A stretch of 64,000 nucleotides of DNA from Paracoccus zeaxanthinifaciens ATCC 21588 (lineage in GTDB: Bacteria; Pseudomonadota; Alphaproteobacteria; Rhodobacterales; Rhodobacteraceae), in assembly GCF_000420145.1 (NCBI RefSeq), contig NZ_ATUJ01000003.1, forward strand, positions 1 to 64,000, written 5' to 3'. This document shows, in pieces, positions 16,685 through 25,595 of this stretch. Numbering within the stretch: position 1 is the first letter of the stretch; every line of letters begins with the position of its first letter. The notes under the pieces were generated by a model. That model had not been told where the DNA came from. It did not search any database and was given only the letters and a program-made list of their open reading frames with translations. The position numbers and the translations under genes are program-made.

Positions 16685-17721
16685 GCAAGCGCCCCCGAGT
16701 AGCGGATGCCCGCACCCTCGGTGACGGTGCCGATGCGGGCGACGGTCTCGCCCTCGGCCTGCAGCAGCTCGGCCAGCGCGTCGGCGCGATCCGCCGCAAC
16801 CGCGATGACCATGCCCAGACCGCTGTTGAAGGTCTTGAGCATCTCGGACTGCTCGATATTGCCGGCCTCGGCCAGCCAGCCGAAGACGGGCGGCAGCGAC
16901 CAGCTGGACAGGTCGATATCCGCGCCCAGGTCCTTGGGCAGCACGCGGGGCAGGTTCTCGGTCAGGCCGCCGCCGGTGATATGCGCCAGCGCATGCACGC
17001 CGCCCGCGCGGATCGCGGCCAGGACGGGCTTCACATACAGGCGCGTCGGCACCAGGAGCGCCTCGCCCAGGGTGGTATCGGCAAAAGGCGCCGCATCGGT
17101 CCAGCCCAGCCCCGCGCGGTCCGCGACCTTGCGCACCAGCGAATAGCCGTTGGAATGCACCCCGTCCGACGCAAGGCCCAGCAGCACGTCGCCAGCGACG
17201 ACGCCCGCAGGCAGCGCGGTCCCACGCTGCATCGCACCCACGGCAAAGCCCGCAAGGTCGAAATCGCCGTCGTGATACATGCCCGGCATCTCGGCGGTCT
17301 CGCCGCCGATCAGGGCGCAACCGGCGGCCTTGCAGCCGCGCGCGATGCCCTCGACGACGCGCGCGCCCTCGTCCACCGACAGCTTGCCCGTCGCGAAGTA
17401 GTCGAGGAAGAACAGCGGCTCGGCGCCCTGGCACACGAGGTCGTTCACGCACATGGCGACCAGGTCCTGGCCGATGCCGTCCAGGTGGCCCGTGTCGATG
17501 GCGATGCGCAGCTTGGTGCCCACGCCGTCGGTCGCCGCGACCAGGACCGGATCGTCGTAACCCGCGGCCTTCGGATCGAACAGCGCGCCGAAGCCGCCCA
17601 GTGCATCCATCACCCCCGACCGCTTCGTCGCGGCTGCGGCAGGCTTGATACGTTCGACCAACTCGTTCCCGGCGTCGATATCGACCCCTGCATCGCGATA
17701 GCTGATCCCTTTGTCACTCAT
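16681..17721 (-). CDS. purM: Phosphoribosylformylglycinamidine cyclo-ligase
   Basis: This 346-residue enzyme closes the imidazole ring of the purine precursor (FGAM to AIR, ATP-dependent). Family motifs include [53 protein letters not shown] and the [12 protein letters not shown] loop. The ATG at 17721 begins the conserved [14 protein letters not shown]. It is followed by purN in the usual purMN order. Confidence 0.97.
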   Translation of the reverse strand: MSDKGISYRDAGVDIDAGNELVERIKPAAAATKRSGVMDALGGFGALFDPKAAGYDDPVLVAATDGVGTKLRIAIDTGHLDGIGQDLVAMCVNDLVCQGAEPLFFLDYFATGKLSVDEGARVVEGIARGCKAAGCALIGGETAEMPGMYHDGDFDLAGFAVGAMQRGTALPAGVVAGDVLLGLASDGVHSNGYSLVRKVADRAGLGWTDAAPFADTTLGEALLVPTRLYVKPVLAAIRAGGVHALAHITGGGLTENLPRVLPKDLGADIDLSSWSLPPVFGWLAEAGNIEQSEMLKTFNSGLGMVIAVAADRADALAELLQAEGETVARIGTVTEGAGIRYSGALA

Positions 17722-17829
17722 GGCGGCCCCCGGCTGAATTTGGCCCCCGATAGCCGATGCCCGCCCGCCAAGCAACGCCCGAGGCGCTTGACCGCCCCGA
17801 TCTTGCGCATTAACCGGAACGAACCCGAT

Positions 17830-17906
17830 GGGCCTGTAGCTCAATTGGTCAGAGCAGGGCGCTCATAACGCCTTGGTTGGGGGTTCAAGTCCCTCCGGGC
17901 CTACCA
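17830..17906 (+). tRNA. tRNA with CAT anticodon, probably tRNA-Ile2 (lysidine type)
   Basis: The 77-base cloverleaf has acceptor GGGCCTG/CGGGCCT, the D-arm box GTAGCTCAATTGG, anticodon stem GGGCG/CGCCT around the loop CTCATAA, T-loop TTCAAGT and an encoded CCA. The anticodon is CAT. The first acceptor pair is G1-T72, a wobble that is neither the initiator mismatch nor a standard elongator pair. The TTGGTT variable region and TTCAAGTCC T-arm resemble the Ile2 tRNAs whose C34 is changed to lysidine to read AUA. Elongator Met is the alternative. Confidence 0.93.
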
Positions 17907-17916
17907 TCGGGTGCTT

Positions 17917-19176
17917 TCAGCCAAGCACCAGCACCGCGCGGAAATCGTTGACATTCGTCAGCGTCGGACCGGTGCGGATCAGGCAGCCGGTCGCATCGAG
18001 CAGGCCATAGCTGTCATGCGCTGCCAGCACCGCAGCCGGGTCGAGGCCCATTTCGCGGGCCTGCCGCAGCAGATGGGGCCCGGCGATGGCGCCTGCCGCA
18101 TCCTCGGTCCCGTCGATTCCATCGGTATCGCCCGCCAGTGCATGGATCGCCGGATGGCCGTTCAGCGCGATGGCCAGCGACAGCAGGAACTCGGTATTCC
18201 GCCCGCCGCGACCGGGCTTCACGTTTCCGATGGAGACGGTCGTCTCGCCCCCCGACAGAAGGACGGCGGGCGCACGTGCGGGCGTGCCATGCGTCGCCGT
18301 GGCGCGCGCGATGCCGGCCATCGCGATGCCCAGTTCGCGGGCCTCGCCCTCCAGCGCGTCGCCCAGCAGGACCGGCGTGACGCCCGCGGCGCGGGCCACC
18401 TCGGCCGCGGCCAGAAGCGACATCTGCGGGGTGGCGATCATGCGGTAATCGACCGGGAAATCCTCCTGCGCGGGCGGCGTGGCCAGCAGCAGGTCGCGGG
18501 CCGCCTGCGGCAGGTCCGGCCCAAGCGCGCGGATCAGCGGCGACAGATCCTCGTGCGCGGTCGGGTCGGGCACGGTCGGCCCCGAGGCGATGGCCGCCGG
18601 ATCGTCCCCCGGCACGTCCGAGATCGCCAGCGTCACCAGCCGCGCGGGCGCCGCCGCGCGCGCAAGCCCGCCGCCCTTGACCAGCGACAGCCTGCGTCGG
18701 ATGCGGTTCATCTGCTCGATCGTCAGGCCCGAATGCAGCAGCAGGCGGTTCACGGCGATCTTGTCCGCCAGCGTCAGCGGCGGGCGCGGCGCGGCCAGCA
18801 GCGACGACCCCCCGCCCGAGATCAGCGCCAGCACCAGGTCCCCCTCGTCCGCCTGTGCGACCGTGCGCAGGATCTCTTGCGCGGCATCGACGCCCGCCTG
18901 GTCCGGCACCGGGTGCGATGCCTCGCGCACGGCGATGCGCCGCGTGGGCACGGCGTGGCCATAGCGGGTGATGACCACGCCCGACAGGTCCACGTCGGGC
19001 CAGGCATCCTCGACCGCGCGGGCCATGGCGGCGGCGGATTTGCCCGCCCCCACCACGATGCAGCGCCCCGAGGGCGGTTCGGGCAGATGCGCGGCCAGCG
19101 ATTTCGCGGGGTCCGCCGCGGCGATGGCCGCATTGAACATCTGGCGCAGCAGCGCCTGTGCCTGTTCCGCCCTCAC
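17917..19176 (-). CDS. ttuD: Glycerate 2-kinase (MOFRL family, TtuD-like)
   Basis: This 419-residue protein has the DUF4147 N-terminal domain (VVGAGKSAAAMA, LISGGGSSLL) and the C-terminal MOFRL domain (LLSGGETTVSI...GRGGRNTEFLLSLA, ALAGDTDGIDGTEDAAGA). It phosphorylates D-glycerate at C2 to give 2-phosphoglycerate. Homologues in tartrate operons are often called TtuD and were once described as hydroxypyruvate reductases. The start is GTG at 19176 with ribosome site TAAGGTGG overlapping the stop of the tartrate dehydrogenase gene nine bases upstream. The two form one operon feeding tartrate or hydroxypyruvate carbon into glycolysis. Confidence 0.93.
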   Translation of the reverse strand: MRAEQAQALLRQMFNAAIAAADPAKSLAAHLPEPPSGRCIVVGAGKSAAAMARAVEDAWPDVDLSGVVITRYGHAVPTRRIAVREASHPVPDQAGVDAAQEILRTVAQADEGDLVLALISGGGSSLLAAPRPPLTLADKIAVNRLLLHSGLTIEQMNRIRRRLSLVKGGGLARAAAPARLVTLAISDVPGDDPAAIASGPTVPDPTAHEDLSPLIRALGPDLPQAARDLLLATPPAQEDFPVDYRMIATPQMSLLAAAEVARAAGVTPVLLGDALEGEARELGIAMAGIARATATHGTPARAPAVLLSGGETTVSIGNVKPGRGGRNTEFLLSLAIALNGHPAIHALAGDTDGIDGTEDAAGAIAGPHLLRQAREMGLDPAAVLAAHDSYGLLDATGCLIRTGPTLTNVNDFRAVLVLG

Positions 19177-19185
19177 GCCGCCACC

Positions 19186-20259
19186 TTACAGGTTGTCGCC
19201 GCGGATCGCGTCGCAGACGGCGTCCGCGACCTCTTGCGTGGTGGCGCGGCCACCCACGTCGGGCGTCATCACCCCATCGGCGCAGACCTTCTCGACGGCG
19301 CGCATCAGGCGCTCGGCGGCGGGCTTCTCGCCCAGATGCTCCAGCATCTGCGCGGCGGTCCAGAAGGTCGCGACCGGGTTGGCGATGCCCTTGCCCGTGA
19401 TGTCGAAGGCCGAACCGTGGATCGGTTCGAACATCGAGGGGTAGCGCCGCTCGGGGTCGATATTGGCCGTCGGCGCGACGCCCAGGCTGCCCGCCAGCGC
19501 GCCCGCAAGGTCCGACAGGATGTCGGCATGCAGGTTGGTCGCGACGATGGTGTCCAGGCTCTTGGGGTTCTTGACCATCCGCACGGTCATGGCATCGACC
19601 AGCATCTTGTCCCAGGTGACGTCGGGATAGTCCTTGGCAACCTCGGCGGCGATCTCGTCCCACATCACCATGCCGAAGCGCTGCGCGTTCGACTTCGTGA
19701 CGACGGTCAGCAGCTTGCGCGGGCGCGAGCGCGCCATCTCGAAGGCATAGCGCATGATGCGGGTGACGCCGACGCGGGTGAAGATCGACACCTCGGTCCC
19801 GACCTCTTCGGGCAGGCCCTTGTGGGCGCGACCGCCATGGCCGCTGTATTCGCCTTCCGAGTTCTCGCGGATGATGACCCAGTCCAGATCGCCGGGGCCG
19901 ACATTCTCCAGCGGCGAATGGATGCCCGGCAGGATGCGCGTCGGGCGGACATTGGCGTATTGGTCGAAGCCCTGGCAGATCGGCAGGCGCAGGCCCCACA
20001 GCGTGATGTGGTCGGGCACGTCCGGCGCGCCCACCGCCCCGAAGAAGATCGCGTCGAAGTTCTTCAACTGGTCCGGCCCGTCGGCGGGCATCATCTCGCC
20101 GGTCTTCTTGTAGCGGTCCGATCCCCAATCGAAATCGGTCACGTCCAGCTCGAACCCGCCATCGCGCCGGGCCAGCGCCTCGAGCGCCTGCAGGCCGGCG
20201 GCAATCACCTCGGGTCCGATCCCGTCTGCGGGAATTGCGGCGATCTTGTAGTTTTTCAT
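19186..20259 (-). CDS. ttuC: Tartrate dehydrogenase/decarboxylase (TtuC-like)
   Basis: This 357-residue NAD-dependent beta-decarboxylating dehydrogenase begins MKNYKIAAIPADGIGPEV and shows the family motifs NVRPTRILPG, VIIRENSEGEYSGHGGRAHKG and MFEPIHGSAFDITGKGIANP. The ENSEGEYSGHGG variant separates tartrate/malate dehydrogenases from isopropylmalate dehydrogenase. It converts tartrate to oxaloglycolate or glycerate and can act on D-malate. Its promoter faces the LysR gene at 20384, and a 21-bp operator at 20347-20367 lies in the shared region. Confidence 0.92.
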   Translation of the reverse strand: MKNYKIAAIPADGIGPEVIAAGLQALEALARRDGGFELDVTDFDWGSDRYKKTGEMMPADGPDQLKNFDAIFFGAVGAPDVPDHITLWGLRLPICQGFDQYANVRPTRILPGIHSPLENVGPGDLDWVIIRENSEGEYSGHGGRAHKGLPEEVGTEVSIFTRVGVTRIMRYAFEMARSRPRKLLTVVTKSNAQRFGMVMWDEIAAEVAKDYPDVTWDKMLVDAMTVRMVKNPKSLDTIVATNLHADILSDLAGALAGSLGVAPTANIDPERRYPSMFEPIHGSAFDITGKGIANPVATFWTAAQMLEHLGEKPAAERLMRAVEKVCADGVMTPDVGGRATTQEVADAVCDAIRGDNL

Positions 20260-20346
20260 GGCTGGGTCCGTCCGTTGTTCCGTCTGCCCTTGCGGCAATG
20301 ACGAAAGGCTAGCCCCGCGGCGCTCGACAGCTCAATCGGCAGATGA

Positions 20347-20367
20347 TTATATACCTTTGCGCGATAA
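20347..20367. promoter_or_regulatory. Candidate LysR operator, ttuC side
   Basis: Read on the minus strand towards ttuC, this 21-bp element is TTATCGCG-N5-G-N-ATATAA with flanking TTAT/ATAA ends. It matches the element at 21299-21319 at nearly all outer positions and in the same orientation relative to its target gene. It lies 17-37 bases before the LysR start, as expected for an autoregulated LysR activator. Confidence 0.65.
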
Positions 20368-20383
20368 TGCCGGGAGGGGGCAA

Positions 20384-21298
20384 ATGGACATCCAGCAGCT
20401 GCGGTGCTTCGTCACCGCCGCCGATCACCTGCATTTCGGGCGGGCCGCGCAGGCGATGGACATGCTGCCCGCATCGCTCGGGCGGCAGATCAGGCTGCTG
20501 GAACAGCGGCTGGAGACCCGCCTGTTCCACCGCACCACCCGCAGCGTCGCCCTGAGCGAGGCCGGACAGGCCATCCTGGAGGATGCGCGCGACCTGATCG
20601 AACGGGCAGACATGCTGTCCGACCGCATCCGCACGCTGCGCCAGAACGACACGCAGCCCTTGAAGGTGGGCGCGATCGACAGCGCCGCCGCCGGCCTGAT
20701 GCCGCAGCTGCTGGCGGCTTTCCGTGCCGAACATCCCGAGGCCGAGATCCAGCTGATCGAGCAGAAGACCATCCACCTGCTGCCAAAGCTGCTGTCGGGC
20801 AGCCTGGACATCGTGTTCTGCCGCCCCCCCGACCTGCGCGACCCGCGCATCACCTTCCGCACCCTGTTCTTCGAGACCGCGGTGGTGGCCCTGCCCTCGG
20901 ACCACCCGCTGGCGGGGCAGCCGCGCATCTCGATCGCGGACATGGCCGAGGTGCCGCTGATCGTTCCCGACAGGCGGTCGCGCCCGCATTCGCACGACTT
21001 GACGATCAAGCTGTTCATGGATGCGGGCCTGACCGCCCGCATCGCCCAGATCGCCGAGGAGAAGCACACCATCGTCAACCTGGTCGCATCGGGCGCAGGT
21101 CTTGCGATCGTGCCGCGCTGGACCTCTCGGATCGCGGTGCCGGGGGTCAGCTTCGTGCCGCTGGACGTGCCGCAGCATTCCACCCTGTCCAAGCTGGTGC
21201 TGGCCGCCGCATGGGCGCGCGGAACCCGCGACCCGCGCCGCGATGCGCTGATGCGGACGCTGGACGCGCATCTGGAGCGGATCGAAGCCTCGGCCTGA
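20384..21298 (+). CDS. LysR-family regulator of tartrate/TRAP locus
   Basis: This 304-residue LysR protein has an N-terminal winged helix (MDIQQLRCFVTAADHLHFGRAA...LFHRTTRSVALSEAG) and a LysR substrate-binding domain (LKVGAIDSAAAGLMPQLLAAF, VALPSDHPLAG). It is divergent from ttuC and directly precedes the TAXI TRAP genes. Matching 21-bp elements occur at both target promoters, so it probably activates ttuC-ttuD and the importer in response to the imported acid. The ATG at 20384 follows a GGGAGGGGG ribosome site. Confidence 0.92.
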   Translation: MDIQQLRCFVTAADHLHFGRAAQAMDMLPASLGRQIRLLEQRLETRLFHRTTRSVALSEAGQAILEDARDLIERADMLSDRIRTLRQNDTQPLKVGAIDSAAAGLMPQLLAAFRAEHPEAEIQLIEQKTIHLLPKLLSGSLDIVFCRPPDLRDPRITFRTLFFETAVVALPSDHPLAGQPRISIADMAEVPLIVPDRRSRPHSHDLTIKLFMDAGLTARIAQIAEEKHTIVNLVASGAGLAIVPRWTSRIAVPGVSFVPLDVPQHSTLSKLVLAAAWARGTRDPRRDALMRTLDAHLERIEASA

Positions 21299-21319
21299 TT
21301 ATCGCGAATCGGAATATAA
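21299..21319. promoter_or_regulatory. Candidate LysR operator, TRAP side
   Basis: The element TTATCGCG-N5-G-N-ATATAA begins one base after the lysR stop codon, about 95 bases before the TAXI gene. The outer eight and six bases are identical to the site at 20347-20367. An A-run follows it. Confidence 0.65.
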
Positions 21320-21414
21320 AAAACTGGAGATTGAGAGAGGCCGGTCCGCCTCTGCATCCTCATCTGATCGGACGGGCGTGTCGGAGGCGCCCGAAAAACT
21401 GGGAGGAGCACCGA

Positions 21415-22377
21415 ATGAAATTCACCGCAATCGTCGCAGCCAGCATGGTCGCCGCACTGCCCGCCTTTGCGCAGGACCGCGCCGACTGGCCGTCCAGCAT
21501 GGGCATCTCGACCGGCTCGCAGGGCGGGTCCTACTTCGTCTGGGGATCGGGCCTCGCCTCGATGATGGGCGAGACGCTGGACATGCCCACCTCGGTCGAG
21601 GTGACGGGCGGACCGGTCCAGAACGTCGCCCTGGTCGATGCCGGAGAGCTGATGATGGGCTTCACCACCCTCGGCCCCGCGCAAGAGGCCATGGAGGGCG
21701 AGAGCGAGCTGATGCCGGGCGTCCCCGCCGAGAGCATCCGCGCGCTGTTCCCGATGTACCAGACGCCGCTGCAGGCCGCCGTCCTGACCTCGTCGGGGAT
21801 CGGATCCATCGACGACCTGGTCGGCAAGCGCGTCAACATGGGCCCCGCCACCGGCACCTCGGCCACCTACTGGCAGCGCTATTTCGAGGCCGAGGGCATG
21901 GACGTGAACGCCAGCTTCGCGGGCGCGTCGGATGCCGCCGGCCAGCTGTCGGACGGCCTGATCGACGCCTTCGTCTATGCCGCGGGCCTGCCTGCGGGCG
22001 CCTTCAGCCAGCTGGCGGTCGAACAGGACGTCAAGTTCCTCGGCCTGTCCGAAGAGAACATCGCGGCCTTCGTCGAGGCCGTGCCGACCATGCAGCGCTT
22101 CACCATCCCCGCCGACACCTACGAGGATCAGCCCGAGGATGTCCCGACCGTCGCGATGTGGAACTTCGCCATCGCGCACAAGGACATGCCCGACAGCCTG
22201 GCCTACGAGATCACGAAGCTGGTGATGGAGAACAACGACCGCATGCTGCAGGTCCACGCCTCGGCGGTCGAGACCCTGCCCGAGAACTGGGACACCAACG
22301 AATACGTCCCGTTCCACCCCGGCGCGGTCCAGTACTTCGAGGAAAAGGGCATCGAGATCCCCGAGAACCTCCGCTGA
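21415..22377 (+). CDS. TAXI-family TRAP transporter binding protein
   Basis: This 320-residue periplasmic protein has a signal peptide (MKFTAIVAASMVAALPAFAQ). It carries TAXI-type motifs: MGISTGSQGGSYFVWG near the mature N-terminus, and VNMGPATGTSATYW. It captures a substrate, probably a C4 dicarboxylate or hydroxy acid such as tartrate, and delivers it to the fused permease encoded next. The assignment to tartrate rests on the neighbouring ttuC-ttuD genes and the shared operator. A 10-bp hairpin follows the stop. Confidence 0.92.
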   Translation: MKFTAIVAASMVAALPAFAQDRADWPSSMGISTGSQGGSYFVWGSGLASMMGETLDMPTSVEVTGGPVQNVALVDAGELMMGFTTLGPAQEAMEGESELMPGVPAESIRALFPMYQTPLQAAVLTSSGIGSIDDLVGKRVNMGPATGTSATYWQRYFEAEGMDVNASFAGASDAAGQLSDGLIDAFVYAAGLPAGAFSQLAVEQDVKFLGLSEENIAAFVEAVPTMQRFTIPADTYEDQPEDVPTVAMWNFAIAHKDMPDSLAYEITKLVMENNDRMLQVHASAVETLPENWDTNEYVPFHPGAVQYFEEKGIEIPENLR

Positions 22378-22383
22378 CGACGC

Positions 22384-22414
22384 CGCGCGGGGCCGGGCCG
22401 ACCTGCCCCGCGCG
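22384..22414 (+). other. Hairpin between TAXI gene and permease gene
   Basis: A 10-bp perfect stem CGCGCGGGGC/GCCCCGCGCG (22384-22393 with 22405-22414), loop 11 bases, lies seven bases after the binding-protein stop. There is no T-run, so it probably stabilises the upstream message and lowers read-through into the permease. Confidence 0.6.
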
Positions 22415-22446
22415 ATCCCCTCGAACACGATCATCCTGGTAACGCC

Positions 22447-24642
22447 ATGACCCGCACCCCTGCGGTCGACCCCGCGTCGGCCGAGACCGACACCACGGAT
22501 CAGGCCATCCTGGCCACCCCCGATGTCGACGAAGAACTTCCCGCCGGGAACCAGCGCGCCTTCGCGGGCCGCGGCAACCTGGCGTTCGGCGCGGCCTGCG
22601 CCGCCTACACGCTGTTCCACCTGCTGGTGATGAACCTGTTCCCGCTGGAGACCTGGACCTATCGCCTGCTGCACCTGGGCGGCGGCCTGGTCCTGGCCTT
22701 CATGCTGTTCGGCGCGCACGAGACCACGCCGGAAGGCGACGCGCCCCGGGCCAGCATGGCATCGCGCCTGCTGCTGGGACTGGCGGCGGTCCTGGTCCTC
22801 TATGGCTCGGCCGCGATCCTGACCCTGTGGGGCGGATGGTGGATCGCGGGTATCGCCCGACCGCCCGCATGGGTCGTGACCACCTTCGGCCTGCCGCTGA
22901 CCCTGGGGACCGCGCTGGCCGTCCTGCATGGCTGGCTGTTCGCCGACAAGCGCATCGCCCGCATCGCCGCCGTGGACTGGCTCCTGGTCTGCGCGACGAT
23001 GGCCTCGGTCGGCTACATCATCTTCTTCTCTCGGGTGCTGCAGATGCGCGCGGGCATGCCGATGGCGCAACCCGGCGACATGTGGGCCGCGATCACCGGC
23101 GTCATCATCATCCTGGAGGCGACGCGCCGCCTTGCGGGGCTGGCGCTGGTCATCATCGCGGGCGTCTTCGTCGCCTATGCCTTTGCGGGCCCCTGGCTGC
23201 CGGGCATCCTGACGCATTCGGGATACGGCGCGAAACGCTTCTTCAGCTACATCTTCACCGATAACGGCATCCTGTCGGCGCCCATCGCGATCTCGTCGAC
23301 CTACATCATCCTGTTCGTGGTCTTCGCGGCCTTCCTGCAGGCGACGCATGTGGGCGCGTATTTCGTGAACGTCGCCTTTGCGGCTGCGGGCCACAAGCGC
23401 GGCGGTCCGGCCAAGGTCGCGATCTTCGCGTCCGGGCTGATGGGCATGATCAACGGCACCTCGGCGGGGAACGTGGTGGCGACCGGATCGCTGACGATCC
23501 CGCTGATGAAGAAGGTCGGCTATCGCAACCAGACCGCAGGCGCGGTCGAGGCCGCCGCATCCTCGGGCGGGCAGATCATGCCGCCGATCATGGGCGCCGG
23601 CGCCTTCATCATGGCCGAGATCACGGGCATCCCCTATACCGAGATCGTCTGGGCCGCGCTGATCCCGGCGCTGCTGTACTTCGCCTCGGTCTATTTCATG
23701 GTGGACCTGACCGCGCAGAAATTCCGCATGATGGGCCTGCCGCGTTCCGCCCTGCCGAAGCTGGGGCTGCTGCTGAAGCAGATCTATCTGTTCGCGCCGA
23801 TCGTGGTGCTGATCTGGGCGCTGTTCTCGGGGTGGTCGGTCATCCGCAGCGGCACGCTGGCGATGATCTCGGCGGCGATGGTCAGCTGGCTGACGCCGAA
23901 CCGCATGGGCCCGCGCCAGCTGCTGCACGCGCTGGACCAGGGCGCGCGGATGGTGCTGCAGCTTGTCGCGGTCTGCGCGGCGGCGGGCATCATCGTGGGC
24001 GTCATCGCGCTGACGGGTATCGGGACGCGCTTCTCGGCGCTGCTTCTGGGGATCGCGGACCAGTCGCAGCTTCTGGCGCTGATCTTCGCGATGCTGGTGT
24101 CGATCATCCTGGGGATGGGCATGCCCACGACCGCCGCCTATGCGGTCGCGGCATCGGTCATCGCGCCCGGCCTCGTGAACCTGGGGATCGAGCCCCTGGT
24201 CGCGCATTTCTTCATCTTCTACTTCGCGGTCATGTCGGCCATCACGCCGCCCGTCGCGCTTGCGGCCTATGCGGCGGCGGCGCTGTCGCGGTCCGACCCG
24301 ATGAAGACCAGCGTCGAGAGCTTCCGCATCGGCCTTGCGGCCTTCGTGGTGCCCTACATGTTCTTCTACTCGGATGCGCTGCTGCTGCAGGGCGGCTGGT
24401 TCGACACCGCGCATGTGACCGTCTCGGCGCTGCTCGGGATCTATCTGCTGGCATCGGGCGTCATCGGCTGGTTCTTCGGGCGCATCGGCTGGCCCGAGCG
24501 GCTGCTGCTGATCGTCGCGGCGCTGGCCATGCTGAAACCCGGCATGCTGAGCGACGTGATCGGGTTCGGCTGCGCCATCGGGATGTACGCGCTGCAGCGC
24601 ATGCGTCACCGCACCGGCGTGCCGGCAGGCAACGAAAGTTGA
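22447..24642 (+). CDS. TRAP transporter fused permease (4TM/12TM)
   Basis: This 731-residue integral membrane protein fuses the small (about residues 35-170) and large (about 200-720) TRAP permease parts, as is usual for TAXI systems. Motifs include GLMGMINGTSAGNVVATGSLTIPLMKKVGY, SSGGQIMPPIMGAGAFIMAE and GMGMPTTAAYAVAASVIAP. It uses the sodium or proton gradient to import the acid bound by the TAXI protein. A good terminator ends the unit at 24665-24699. Confidence 0.93.
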   Translation: MTRTPAVDPASAETDTTDQAILATPDVDEELPAGNQRAFAGRGNLAFGAACAAYTLFHLLVMNLFPLETWTYRLLHLGGGLVLAFMLFGAHETTPEGDAPRASMASRLLLGLAAVLVLYGSAAILTLWGGWWIAGIARPPAWVVTTFGLPLTLGTALAVLHGWLFADKRIARIAAVDWLLVCATMASVGYIIFFSRVLQMRAGMPMAQPGDMWAAITGVIIILEATRRLAGLALVIIAGVFVAYAFAGPWLPGILTHSGYGAKRFFSYIFTDNGILSAPIAISSTYIILFVVFAAFLQATHVGAYFVNVAFAAAGHKRGGPAKVAIFASGLMGMINGTSAGNVVATGSLTIPLMKKVGYRNQTAGAVEAAASSGGQIMPPIMGAGAFIMAEITGIPYTEIVWAALIPALLYFASVYFMVDLTAQKFRMMGLPRSALPKLGLLLKQIYLFAPIVVLIWALFSGWSVIRSGTLAMISAAMVSWLTPNRMGPRQLLHALDQGARMVLQLVAVCAAAGIIVGVIALTGIGTRFSALLLGIADQSQLLALIFAMLVSIILGMGMPTTAAYAVAASVIAPGLVNLGIEPLVAHFFIFYFAVMSAITPPVALAAYAAAALSRSDPMKTSVESFRIGLAAFVVPYMFFYSDALLLQGGWFDTAHVTVSALLGIYLLASGVIGWFFGRIGWPERLLLIVAALAMLKPGMLSDVIGFGCAIGMYALQRMRHRTGVPAGNES

Positions 24643-24664
24643 TCCCCGCCCGTATGGGCTTCCT

Positions 24665-24700
24665 GGTCCGGCCCTGCGATTGCAGTGGCCGGATCTTTTC
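24665..24700 (+). terminator. Rho-independent terminator of TRAP operon
   Basis: Stem TCCGGCC-CTGC / GCAG-GGCCGGA with one bulged T and a GATT loop (24667-24693), followed by the T-rich tract TCTTTTCATTT. It ends the lysR-TAXI-permease unit just before the hydrolase start. Confidence 0.75.
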
Positions 24701-24719
24701 ATTTCAGGGAAACGGCGAC

Positions 24720-25595
24720 ATGACTGGCAAACTGGCGGCGGCGATACTGGCCGCGACGATCACCGGCACGGGGGCTGTGGGCGCGATGGCACATGAGGTG
24801 ACCGAGGGCATCCGCTATGGCGACGGGGCGCGCAACGCGCTGGATCTGTATATGCCGGACAATGTCGAGAACCCGCCGCTGGTCATGTTCATCCATGGCG
24901 GACGCTGGATGCGCAACGACCGCACGCAGGTCCTGCTGCACGACCGGGCGCAGGCGCTGAACGATGCGGGGATCGCGGTGGCCTCGATCGACTACAGCTA
25001 CAGCACGGATGCGACCTGGCCCGCGCAATCCGACGACGTGCTGCGCGCGATGCGCTTCCTGCGCGACAGGGCCGGCGATTACGGATACGACGCTGACCGC
25101 TTCGCGGTCTGGGGGCAATCCTCGGGGGCGCACATGGCCCTGTGGGCCGAGGTTCTGGCCAGCCGCCACGACGATATCGAACTGGACGCGGTCGTGTCGT
25201 GGTATGCGCCCTCGAACCTGCCGCTGATCGCCGCGGACCGGCAGGACGACGGCATCGACCGCAGCGGGATGGACATGTCCGGCACCACCCCCGAGGCGAT
25301 GCTGCTGGGCGTCGAACCCGCCGAGGACCGTCAGGCGGGCGACGCTGCCAGCCCGCAGGTCCAGCTGGCCGCCCTGCCCGCCGATGTCGAACTGCCGCCC
25401 ATGCTGATCATGCACGGGACGCAGGATGTCGTCGTCTCGCCGCTGCAGAGCCGCAGGCTCTATGGCAGCCTGCTGGCGCGCGATCCGGCATCCGACCTGA
25501 CCTTCATCGAGGTCGAGGGCGCAAGCCATGGCGGCGACCTGTTCGGAGAGACCGTGCCCCTGGTGGTCGAATTCCTCAGCGATCGTCTGCGCTGA
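24720..25595 (+). CDS. Secreted alpha/beta hydrolase
   Basis: This 291-residue protein starts with a signal peptide (MTGKLAAAILAATITGTGAVGAMAH) and shows the esterase motifs FIHGGRWM (oxyanion hole, HGG) and GQSSGAH (nucleophile elbow, Ser), with late aspartate and histidine in GTQDVVV and GASHGG. It is probably a periplasmic carboxylesterase of the BD-FAE/kynurenine-formamidase-like type; the substrate is unknown. Its 3' end overlaps the convergent metallo-hydrolase gene by 20 bases. Confidence 0.87.
   Translation: MTGKLAAAILAATITGTGAVGAMAHEVTEGIRYGDGARNALDLYMPDNVENPPLVMFIHGGRWMRNDRTQVLLHDRAQALNDAGIAVASIDYSYSTDATWPAQSDDVLRAMRFLRDRAGDYGYDADRFAVWGQSSGAHMALWAEVLASRHDDIELDAVVSWYAPSNLPLIAADRQDDGIDRSGMDMSGTTPEAMLLGVEPAEDRQAGDAASPQVQLAALPADVELPPMLIMHGTQDVVVSPLQSRRLYGSLLARDPASDLTFIEVEGASHGGDLFGETVPLVVEFLSDRLR

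Noticed and set aside
17910..17929. Hairpin GGTGCTT/AAGCACC just after the tRNA
   Set aside because: It overlaps the stop codon of the glycerate kinase gene and has no T-run; a terminator role for either strand is too uncertain to list.
20425..24702. Very long open frame on the minus strand opposite lysR and the TRAP genes
   Set aside because: It lies antisense to three well-supported genes, has low-complexity His/Arg/Gln-rich sequence and no family motif; it arises from high GC content and codon bias.
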